Positions 1 through 5,574 of a stretch of DNA of 24,159 bases are shown in pieces; the stretch's first letter is position 1, and every line of letters begins with the position of its first letter. The DNA is from Intestinimonas massiliensis (ex Afouda et al. 2020). Its GTDB lineage: Bacteria > Bacillota > Clostridia > Oscillospirales > Oscillospiraceae. The stretch covers positions 2,819,826 through 2,843,984 of the forward strand of contig NZ_LR131147.1 in assembly GCF_900626285.1 (NCBI RefSeq), read 5' to 3'. The translations under genes and the position numbers were made by a program. The notes below the pieces were generated by a model. It was not told the DNA's origin. It worked only from the letters and a program-made list of their open reading frames with translations, and did not search any database.

Positions 1-163
1 GGTAGTCCCCCACGCCGACCCAGGTGGCGGAGGGGGTGATGTCGCTGGGCCACTCCCCATCGGTACCCACCTTGTAGCCCTGGGTCATGTTGCCCGCGGC
101 GTTGAGCCGGGTATAGTCGGGAGCCACGTCGTCCAGGCTCACCGCCGCCCGGCCCTTCCCCAT
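1..163 (-). CDS. Partial unidentified minus-strand coding fragment
   Basis: A minus-strand reading frame of 54 codons runs from an ATG at 163 out of the left edge of the window. Nearly every codon ends in G or C, as in the real genes here, and the peptide (…NMTQGYKVGTDGEWPSDI…) has a natural composition, so I think it is coding. I do not recognise the protein. No ribosome binding site precedes the ATG, and in-frame the only thing upstream is a TAG at 179-181, inside the opposing gene. The fragment may therefore be a true gene start, or a gene body cut off at a junction near 117-165. The function cannot be given. Confidence 0.4.
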   Translation of the reverse strand, partial: MGKGRAAVSLDDVAPDYTRLNAAGNMTQGYKVGTDGEWPSDITPSATWVGVGDY

Positions 164-164
164 C

Positions 165-1430
165 GTGCCGGACCGGCTCTACTACGTGGGGGACAACGAG
201 GTGGCCCTCTACCTGCTGCGGGCCGACGACGGCACCCTGATCCTGCTGGACGCCGGCTGGCCGGCGGCGGGCTACCAGTACTGGCGCAACATCGCCGCCC
301 TGGGCTTTGATCCCGGGTCCATCCGGTGGCTGCTGCTGAGCCACGGCCACTTCGACCACTACGGCACCGCGGCGGAGCTGGCCGGTATGGCGGCCCGGCA
401 GGGAGGCCGCCTGACGGTGTGCATGAGCCGGGAGGACGTCCGCGGCCTGGCCGCCTACGGCTGCCCGGAGATCGGCGGCATCCTGAAGGACCGGCCGGCG
501 GCGGACCTGGTCAGCCGGTACTACGAGGACGGGGGCTGGCTGGAATTTGAGGGGGTCCGCATCCAGACCCTGCTGACCCCCGGCCACACCGACGGCACCG
601 TGTCCTTCCGCATGGAACTCACCGTCCCCGCCAGCGGGGAGGTCCTCACCTTCGCCTACGCCGGTGGCTACGGCATCAACGGCCTGACCCGGCGGGCCGG
701 TACGCCCGGCTTCCGCCGCCTGGCCTTCCAGTACGGGCTGCGCTGGCTGCAGCAGACGGTGGAGCCCGACTACCTGCTGCCCCAGCACACCAACCAGTAC
801 CCCATCCTGGAGCTCCAGCGGCTGGCGGAGGAGGCGGGGCGCCCCCTCCTGTCGGTGCTGGTCCGGGGCGGAGCGGAGTGGGTCAATTTCCTGGAGAAGC
901 GGCAGGCGGCCCTGACCTATGAGGACTGCTATCAGCGGTGGCTGGCCGCCAAGGGCCGGGGAACTCCCCTCTCCCCCATCACGGACGGGGAGCTGGAGAC
1001 CATCGAGGCCGCCGGGCCCTTCCGCCGCCCGGCGGGGACCTACACCATCACCCTGGCCGACGGCGGCAAGGTGATCCGGGGCTTTGACCGGGCCCTGAAC
1101 CGGGCCTCCGCCCTGCCGGCGCTGGCGGAGGGGCTGGTGCTGGAGCTGGACAGCTATGTCCACGACCCGGACGGCTGGTACGTCCAGGTGGGGGCCCTGG
1201 TCCACGACGGCTATCCCGGCGCATGTGCCGGCGGGCCGGTGGAAGCGGTCCACCGGCCCTGGTTCGAGCTCCTGCGCACCGTCCGGCTGGACAGCCGGGA
1301 CCAGGCCCAGGCCCTGCTGGCCGGGCTCCGGGCGGGCATGAGCTGCCGGGTGGACCTGGACCGGTCCGGGCAGATCCTGCCAGGCCGGCCGCTTTCCGAT
1401 ACGTTCCGCCCCGTCCCCGGGGCCGTTTGA
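165..1430 (+). CDS. MBL-fold metallohydrolase, subclass-B3-like core with C-terminal extension
   Basis: This is a zinc-dependent hydrolase of the metallo-beta-lactamase fold. Visible ligands, numbered from the GTG at 165, are H60, H62, D64 and H65 in LLSHGHFDHYG, H141 in TPGHTDG and H208 in LLPQHTNQ. The spacing and the text around LYYVGD and NIAALGFDP resemble subclass B3 proteins. Those usually have about 290 residues; here about 170 residues follow the last ligand (from about 250) and match nothing I know, so the substrate is unknown. The GTG start has no Shine-Dalgarno. The frame stays open back to 117 and reads RPFPI just before the GTG, which matches the PFRI seen in B3 enzymes, so the true N-terminus, and any signal peptide, is probably missing. 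A dehydrogenase gene follows after 15 bases, probably co-transcribed. Confidence 0.8.
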   Translation: MPDRLYYVGDNEVALYLLRADDGTLILLDAGWPAAGYQYWRNIAALGFDPGSIRWLLLSHGHFDHYGTAAELAGMAARQGGRLTVCMSREDVRGLAAYGCPEIGGILKDRPAADLVSRYYEDGGWLEFEGVRIQTLLTPGHTDGTVSFRMELTVPASGEVLTFAYAGGYGINGLTRRAGTPGFRRLAFQYGLRWLQQTVEPDYLLPQHTNQYPILELQRLAEEAGRPLLSVLVRGGAEWVNFLEKRQAALTYEDCYQRWLAAKGRGTPLSPITDGELETIEAAGPFRRPAGTYTITLADGGKVIRGFDRALNRASALPALAEGLVLELDSYVHDPDGWYVQVGALVHDGYPGACAGGPVEAVHRPWFELLRTVRLDSRDQAQALLAGLRAGMSCRVDLDRSGQILPGRPLSDTFRPVPGAV

Positions 1431-1445
1431 GAAAGGAGAACCGTT

Positions 1446-2402
1446 ATGCAAGACATTCTGAATCTGCTTGTCCTCACCCCGGAGGAGCGGGAGGCCTTCC
1501 GGGCCGCCGCCCCCGGCCTGTCCCAGCGCTTCGCGCCGGGAGGCCATCCCCTGCCCGGCCAGCCGGAGCTGACTGAGGAGGACTACGCCCGGACCGCGGT
1601 GATCCTGGGCAATCCCCCCGCCGCCCGGCTGGGGGAGGGATGCGCCCTCCGCTGGCTCCACACCCGCAGCGCCGGGGTGGACGCCTACACCGCCCCCGGC
1701 GTGCTGCCCCACGGGGCCATGCTGAGCTGCTCCACCGGGGCCTACGGCCACTCGGTGTCCGAGCACCTGTTCGCTATGCTGCTGGCCCTGATGAAGCACC
1801 TGCCGGAATACCGGGACCAGCAGAATCAGTGCCAGTGGCACGACCTGGGACAGGCCCGCACCCTGGCAGGGGCCCAGGTGCTGGTGGTGGGCGCCGGGGA
1901 CCTGGGCGGCTCCTTCGCCCGGCTGTGCGCCGCCCTGGGGGCGGAGACCGCCGGCATCCGCCGCAATACCGACGTGCCTGTGCCGGGCATCGCCTCCCTC
2001 CACCCCATGGAGGCCCTGGATCAGCTCCTCCCCGCCGCCGACGTGGTGTGCCTCACCCTGCCCCAGAGCCCCCAGACCGTCCGGCTCTTTGACCGGGACC
2101 GGCTGCTGCGGATGAAAAAGGACGCCATCCTGCTCAACGGCGGCCGGGGCAGCGTGCTGGACTGCCAGGCCCTGGCCGACGTGCTGGCGGAGGGCCACCT
2201 GTGGGGAGCCGGTCTGGACGTCACCGACCCGGAGCCCCTCCCCCCGGAGCACCCCCTGTGGCGGCAGCCCAGGGCCCTCATCACCCCCCACGCCGCCGGC
2301 GGGGACCACCTGCCCGATACCGCCCGGGCCATCGCCCGCATCGCCCTCCGGGCCCTGCGCTGCTACCTGGACGGCCAGCCCATCCCCAACCGGGTGCTGT
2401 GA
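1446..2402 (+). CDS. D-isomer-specific 2-hydroxyacid dehydrogenase
   Basis: This NAD(P)-dependent oxidoreductase interconverts 2-keto acids and D-2-hydroxyacids. The Rossmann dinucleotide loop is VVGAGDLGG (GxGxxG at residues 149-154). The catalytic triad of the family is present: R234 in NGGRGSVLD, E263 in DVTDPEPLP and H282 in ITPHAAGG. Two arginines just after the second strand (GIRRN, about 172-173) suggest a preference for NADPH, by analogy with glyoxylate/hydroxypyruvate reductases of the GhrA type; this is inference. The length of 318 residues is normal. The ATG has a good site (AAGGAG at 1433-1438, 7 bases upstream). It is the second gene after the MBL-fold hydrolase. The exact substrate cannot be read from the sequence. 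Confidence 0.88.
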   Translation: MQDILNLLVLTPEEREAFRAAAPGLSQRFAPGGHPLPGQPELTEEDYARTAVILGNPPAARLGEGCALRWLHTRSAGVDAYTAPGVLPHGAMLSCSTGAYGHSVSEHLFAMLLALMKHLPEYRDQQNQCQWHDLGQARTLAGAQVLVVGAGDLGGSFARLCAALGAETAGIRRNTDVPVPGIASLHPMEALDQLLPAADVVCLTLPQSPQTVRLFDRDRLLRMKKDAILLNGGRGSVLDCQALADVLAEGHLWGAGLDVTDPEPLPPEHPLWRQPRALITPHAAGGDHLPDTARAIARIALRALRCYLDGQPIPNRVL

Positions 2403-2748
2403 CCCCCGGCAGGACTTTCCGGCTGCCCGTCCCACCTGCCGCAAGCGCCCCGGCGGGATGGTTCCACCCCGTCTCGGGCGGCCACGCCCAGGGGCCGAAA
2501 AACGCAGACGGCGGCAAGTCTTGCCCGTTCATATGCCGTGGGGCGGCAGCCTGCGGAACAGTCCGCAGCCGGGGACATCGAGCCCTGAGCCGGAGCGGTC
2601 CTGCCCGGCAGCGAGAACCCCTCCGCCGCCTGGACCCCTGGGGTCCGGGGCCGCGGCCCCGGCGAACTTTGGTGACTTTCCTTCGCCGGAAAGTCACCCG
2701 CCGGAGGCAGGAGCAACCATCGGAACCTGCCCGCTAAACAACAAGAAG
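2403..2748. other. Hairpin-rich non-coding stretch after the dehydrogenase
   Basis: I see no credible gene here: open frames lack ribosome sites and family resemblance. The stretch is packed with inverted repeats: GGCAAG/CTTGCC at 2513-2525, CTGCGGA/TCCGCAG at 2551-2568, GGACCCC/GGGGTCC at 2632-2646, an 18-base perfect palindrome at 2645-2662, and an 11-bp stem GGTGACTTTCC/GGAAAGTCACC at 2671-2698 with a 6-base loop. None is followed by a clear T-run, so I do not name any as the dehydrogenase terminator, although one may serve. The pattern looks like clustered intergenic palindromic repeats. Confidence 0.6.
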
Positions 2749-2775
2749 GGCCCCCGGAACAACGTTCCGGGGGCC
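2749..2775. terminator. Duplicated groEL terminator hairpin, distal copy
   Basis: A 12-bp perfect stem GGCCCCCGGAAC/GTTCCGGGGGCC with a 3-base loop, identical to the hairpin after groEL. It is the outermost of three copies spaced 233 bases apart. The T-run on the minus strand is weak. Confidence 0.65.
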
Positions 2776-2792
2776 TAAACCTTGGCAGTTGA

Positions 2793-2855
2793 TTCATACA
2801 TGCCGCCCATGTCGGGAGCGGGAGCGGCGGGAGGAGTGGGCTCCTTCTTGTCGGC
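2793..2855 (-). pseudogene. groEL 3'-end remnant, copy 1
   Basis: On the minus strand this reads the last 20 residues of the GroEL encoded to its right (ADKKEPTPP…DMGGMY). The groEL stop codon TAA is replaced by GAA, so the frame runs on for a few residues (ESTAKV) to a stop at 2775-2777. Upstream, the frame enters the palindromic element rather than groEL. No start codon has a ribosome site. I read it as a duplicated gene end, not a functional gene. Confidence 0.8.
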
Positions 2856-2980
2856 ATTCCCCCGAGAAATCCTCCGATTTCTCGGGGACCCCCTCCCTTT
2901 TATCTGCTCGGGCGGAGTGAATCCGCCCGGCATCAAGGTTTTGCCTCCGGCAAAACGCTTGGCCTGGCGGCCGACAAGAA
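2845..2980. repeat. 136-bp palindromic element, copy 1
   Basis: The element is bounded by 11-base inverted repeats TTCTTGTCGGC (2845-2855) and GCCGACAAGAA (2970-2980). Inside are three hairpins: CCCCGAGAAATC/GATTTCTCGGGG (2860-2887, 12-bp stem, 4-base loop), CGGGCGGA/TCCGCCCG (2909-2929) and AAGGTTTTGCC/GGCAAAACGCTT (2935-2960). Such architecture resembles a small non-autonomous palindromic repeat. I see no target-site duplication that proves transposition. Confidence 0.7.
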
Positions 2981-2981
2981 A

Positions 2982-3008
2982 GGCCCCCGGAACAGTGTTC
3001 CGGGGGCC
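2982..3008. terminator. Duplicated groEL terminator hairpin, middle copy
   Basis: The same 12-bp stem GGCCCCCGGAAC/GTTCCGGGGGCC, with loop AGT instead of AAC. The stem is fully conserved while the loop and flank have changed, which is consistent with retained folding. Confidence 0.65.
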
Positions 3009-3025
3009 CAAAGCTTGGCTATTGA

Positions 3026-3088
3026 TTCATACATGCCGCCCATGTCGGGAGCGGGAGCGGCGGGAGGAGTGGGCTCCTTCTTGTCGGC
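3026..3088 (-). pseudogene. groEL 3'-end remnant, copy 2
   Basis: A second copy of the GroEL C-terminal coding end, again with the stop changed from TAA to GAA. Here the frame continues much further (ESIAKLWAPG…), through the duplicated terminator and to a stop at 2933-2935. It has no start signal of its own. Confidence 0.8.
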
Positions 3089-3213
3089 ATCCCCCCGAGA
3101 AATCCCCCGATTTCTCGGGGACCCCCTCCCTTTCATCTGCTCGGGCGGAGTGAATCCGCCCGGCATCAAGGTTTTGCCTCCGGCAAAACCCTTGGCCCGG
3201 CGGCCGACAAGAA
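3078..3213. repeat. 136-bp palindromic element, copy 2
   Basis: Copy of the element at 2845-2980 with the same 11-base terminal inverted repeats (3078-3088 and 3203-3213) and the same three hairpins. Substitutions fall largely in loops or spacers: the first loop reads CCCC instead of CTCC, and the third stem is improved (GGCAAAACCCTT). Confidence 0.7.
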
Positions 3214-3214
3214 A

Positions 3215-3241
3215 GGCCCCCGGAACAACGTTCCGGGGGCC
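3215..3241 (-). terminator. groEL terminator
   Basis: A 12-bp GC-rich stem GGCCCCCGGAAC/GTTCCGGGGGCC with a 3-base loop starts 18 bases past the groEL stop. On the minus strand it is followed by TTTCTTG, a short T-rich run. It ends the groES-groEL operon. Confidence 0.8.
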
Positions 3242-3258
3242 TAAACCTTGGCAGTTGA

Positions 3259-4884
3259 TTAATACATGCCGCCCATGTCGGGAGCGGGAGCGGCGGGAGG
3301 AGTGGGCTCCTTCTTGTCGGCCACCAGGGATTCGGTGGTCAGCAGGACGGAGGCGATGGAGGCGGCGTTCTCCAGAGCGGAGCGGGTCACCTTGGTGGGG
3401 TCAACGATACCGGCGGAGATCATGTCCACATAGGTCTCGTTGTAGGCGTCGAAGCCGTAGCCCACCTTGTCGGCCTTCTTCACGTTCTCCAGCACCACGG
3501 AGCCGTCGATACCGGCGTTGGTGGCGATCTGGCGCATGGGCTCGGTCAGGGCCTTGGCGATGATGCGGACACCGGTCTTCTCGTCGCCCTCGGCGCTGTC
3601 CAGCAGCTTCTCCACGGCGGGGATGGCGTTCACATAGGCGGTGCCGCCGCCGGCCACGATGCCTTCCTCAACGGCGGCGCGGGTGGCGTTCAGGGCGTCC
3701 TCGATGCGGAGCTTCTTCTCCTTCATCTCCACCTCGGTGGCGGCGCCCACGCGGATGATAGCCACGCCGCCGGCCATCTTGGCCAGACGCTCCTGCAGCT
3801 TCTCCCGGTCGTAGTCGGAAGTGGTGGTCTCGATCTGGCTGCGGATCTGGTTGGTGCGGTTCTTGATGGCCTCGGAGCTGCCGGCGCCGTCCACGATGAT
3901 GGTGTTCTCCTTGGAGACCTTCACCTGGCGGGCCTTGCCCAGCATATCCATGGTGGCTTCCTTCAGCTCATAGCCCATGTCGGAGGTGATGACGGTGCCG
4001 CCGGTCAGCACGGCGATATCCTCCAGCATCTCCTTGCGGCGGTCGCCGAAGCCGGGGGCCTTGACGCACACCACGTTCAGGGTGCCGCGCAGCTTGTTGA
4101 CGATCAGGGTGGACAGAGCCTCGCCCTCCACGTCCTCGGCGATGACCAGCAGCTTCTTGCCGGACTGCACCACCTGCTCCAGGATGGGCAGCAGCTCCTG
4201 GATGTTGGAGATCTTCTTATCGGTGATCAGGATGAGGGCGTCGTCCAGGACAGCCTCCATCTTCTCGGTGTCGGTGACCATATAGGGGGTGATGTAGCCC
4301 CGGTCGAACTGCATGCCTTCCACGACCTCGCTGTAGGTCTCGGCGGTCTTGGACTCCTCAACGGTGATGACGCCGTCGTGGGAGACCTTCTCCATGGCCT
4401 CGGCGATCAGCTTGCCCACGGTCTCGTCGCCGGAGGACACGGTGCCGACACGGGCGATATCGGCGGAACCGTTCACCTTCTGGCTGTTGGCCTTGATGGC
4501 CTCGATGGCGGCGTTGGTGGCCTTGGAGATACCCTTCTTCATGACCATGGGGTTGGCGCCGGCGGCCAGGTTCTTCAGGCCCTCGCGGATGATGGCCTGA
4601 GCCAGCAGGGTGGCGGTGGTGGTGCCGTCGCCGGCCACGTCGTTGGTCTTGGTGGAGACTTCCTTCACCAGCTGAGCGCCCATGTTCTCAAAGGGGTCGT
4701 CCAGTTCGATCTCCTTGGCGATGGTCACGCCGTCGTTGGTGATGAGGGGAGCGCCGAACTTCTTGTCCAGCACAACATTGCGGCCCTTGGGGCCCATGGT
4801 GATCTTAACGGTATCGGCGAGCTGGTTGACGCCCCGCTCCAGCGCGTGACGGGCTTCCTCGCCGTAGCAAATAACCTTAGCCAT
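3259..4884 (-). CDS. groEL: Chaperonin GroEL (Hsp60)
   Basis: This is the cytosolic 60-kDa chaperonin, a double-ring ATPase that folds non-native proteins with its GroES lid. Length 541 residues is standard. The N-terminus MAKVICYGEEARHAL, the ATP-site loop GDGTTTAT (86-93) and aspartates at 51 and 86 match the family, as does the region VGAATEVEMKEKKLRIEDALNATRAAVEEG. The C-terminus ends in a proline/alanine-rich stretch and GGMY, a short form of the usual GGM tail. The ATG at 4884 follows TGGAGGTAATTCGTT, a good site. It lies 213 bases after groES, an unusually long and structured spacer, and must be transcribed from the groES promoter because I see no separate promoter. Its 3' end is duplicated twice downstream. 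Confidence 0.98.
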   Translation of the reverse strand: MAKVICYGEEARHALERGVNQLADTVKITMGPKGRNVVLDKKFGAPLITNDGVTIAKEIELDDPFENMGAQLVKEVSTKTNDVAGDGTTTATLLAQAIIREGLKNLAAGANPMVMKKGISKATNAAIEAIKANSQKVNGSADIARVGTVSSGDETVGKLIAEAMEKVSHDGVITVEESKTAETYSEVVEGMQFDRGYITPYMVTDTEKMEAVLDDALILITDKKISNIQELLPILEQVVQSGKKLLVIAEDVEGEALSTLIVNKLRGTLNVVCVKAPGFGDRRKEMLEDIAVLTGGTVITSDMGYELKEATMDMLGKARQVKVSKENTIIVDGAGSSEAIKNRTNQIRSQIETTTSDYDREKLQERLAKMAGGVAIIRVGAATEVEMKEKKLRIEDALNATRAAVEEGIVAGGGTAYVNAIPAVEKLLDSAEGDEKTGVRIIAKALTEPMRQIATNAGIDGSVVLENVKKADKVGYGFDAYNETYVDMISAGIVDPTKVTRSALENAASIASVLLTTESLVADKKEPTPPAAPAPDMGGMY

Positions 4885-5097
4885 AACGAATTACCTCCAT
4901 GAAAATTCCGCCTTGGCGGAATCAAATTTAAAATCTGTCCGGAGCAGGACATGCGCCTGCGCAGGACACCTCTGCTTGCTCCGCCACCGGCGGGCAACCG
5001 CCTTTGCGTGCAAAGGCGAGGGGGGTATCGGAACCGCTGTGCCGCCTGCGGCGCGGCGGTTTCGTATCTAGGGGGGATGCATCCCCCCTGGACGGAA
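4885..5097 (-). promoter_or_regulatory. Structured groES-groEL intercistronic spacer
   Basis: A 213-base spacer with at least four inverted repeats: a 20-base perfect palindrome at 5070-5089 (AGGGGGGATGCATCCCCCCT), a larger hairpin around 5032-5062 (AACCGC…GCGGTT with inner GCCGC/GCGGC), a 9-bp stem CGCCTTTGC/GCAAAGGCG at 4999-5018 with a 2-base loop, and ATTCCGCC/GGCGGAAT at 4905-4922 just before the groEL ribosome site. None has a convincing T-run on the minus strand. Possible roles are mRNA processing, stability or partial termination, or these are simply accumulated palindromic repeats. Confidence 0.6.
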
Positions 5098-5382
5098 TTA
5101 CTCCACAATCGCCAGGATATCGGACTGACGGACGATGGTGTACTCTTCCCCATCGACCTTCACTTCAGTGCCGGAGTACTTGCTGGTGATGACCTTGTCA
5201 CCCTTCTTCACGGTCATGGTGACTTCCTTGCCGTCCACCAGTCCGCCGGGGCCCACCTCGATGACTTCGGCCACCTCGGGCTTCTCCTTGGCGGCGCCGG
5301 TCAGGATGATGCCGCTCTTGGTCTTTTCCTCCGCTTCCACCAGCTTGATGACCACACGGTCGGCAAGAGGCTTGAGTTTCAT
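5098..5382 (-). CDS. groES: Co-chaperonin GroES (Hsp10)
   Basis: GroES forms the seven-subunit lid of the GroEL chamber. The 94-residue product is of normal length and begins MKLKPLADRVVIKLVEAEEKTKSGIIL. The mobile-loop region (EKTKSGIILTGAAKEKPEV, about 19-37) and the GDKVITSKYSGTEVK segment (about 61-75) are typical. The ATG at 5382 is preceded by AAGGAGGAACCCATT, a strong site. It is the first gene of the groESL operon, controlled by the CIRCE operator and promoter just upstream, so HrcA repression with heat induction is expected; hrcA itself is not in this window. Confidence 0.98.
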   Translation of the reverse strand: MKLKPLADRVVIKLVEAEEKTKSGIILTGAAKEKPEVAEVIEVGPGGLVDGKEVTMTVKKGDKVITSKYSGTEVKVDGEEYTIVRQSDILAIVE

Positions 5383-5435
5383 AATGGGTTCCTCCTTACA
5401 TGTATCTTTATTTTCTTATTAACCAATTCATCGGG

Positions 5436-5462
5436 TTAGCACTCATTTTGTCGGAGTGCTAA
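5436..5462 (-). promoter_or_regulatory. CIRCE operator (HrcA binding site)
   Basis: TTAGCACTC at 5436-5444 and GAGTGCTAA at 5454-5462 are separated by exactly 9 bases, a perfect match to the CIRCE consensus. It lies immediately downstream of the -10 box, at about the transcription start and in the leader of groES, the usual place for HrcA repression. Confidence 0.97.
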
Positions 5463-5473
5463 CCACAAGTAAG

Positions 5474-5502
5474 ATAATACCCCTACTGCTCAAAAAAATC
5501 AA
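5474..5502 (-). promoter_or_regulatory. groESL sigma-A promoter
   Basis: On the minus strand TTGATT (5497-5502), a 17-base spacer and TATTAT (5474-5479) make a vegetative promoter. The -35 box sits inside the 3' arm of the hairpin terminator of the upstream lipid-kinase gene, and the CIRCE starts 11 bases after the -10. Confidence 0.85.
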
Positions 5503-5533
5503 CCCCCTTTTTTGAGAAAAGAGGGTTGATTTT
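5495..5533. terminator. Terminator after the lipid kinase gene, possibly bidirectional
   Basis: The arms AAAATCAACCC (5495-5505) and GGGTTGATTTT (5523-5533) pair over 11 bp. In the minus direction the hairpin is followed by a run of seven T (5492-5498 complement, partly in the stem), the classic Rho-independent form. It isolates the lipid-kinase operon from groESL. Confidence 0.85.
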
Positions 5534-5574
5534 AAAAAAGTTCAAGTTTTGTTCACAAACGCCCGGTAGGAGTG

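Larger units (their letters stand above)
2751..2983. repeat. 233-bp tandem repeat, unit 1
   Basis: The first full unit of a tandem array. It contains, left to right, most of a terminator hairpin, a copy of the groEL 3' coding end (2793-2855) and a hairpin-filled element (2845-2980). It matches unit 2 at 2984-3216 base for base with a constant 233-base offset and a small number of substitutions (for example AACGTT against AGTGTT in the terminator loop region). The differences argue against a simple assembly duplication. Confidence 0.92.
2984..3216. repeat. 233-bp tandem repeat, unit 2
   Basis: The second full unit, adjacent to the genuine groEL end. A partial third copy continues from 3217 to 3321 and is the real groEL terminator and 3' end; identity stops after GTCGGC, where the repeats enter the palindromic element but groEL continues with its own codons. 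The flank after the terminator in the true copy (TAAACCTTGGCAGTTGATT) matches unit 1 better than unit 2, which suggests mosaic exchange among copies. Confidence 0.92.

Noticed and set aside
2201..2857. Several overlapping open frames of 100-180 codons around the end of the dehydrogenase gene
   Set aside because: They cross hairpins, overlap the dehydrogenase in other frames, are Arg/Pro-rich and have no start signals.
2751..3321. The 233-bp repeats as a CRISPR-like or VNTR protein repeat
   Set aside because: The units are adjacent without spacers and include a gene end and a terminator; there are no short repeats with unique spacers, no cas genes and no functional repeat-coding gene.
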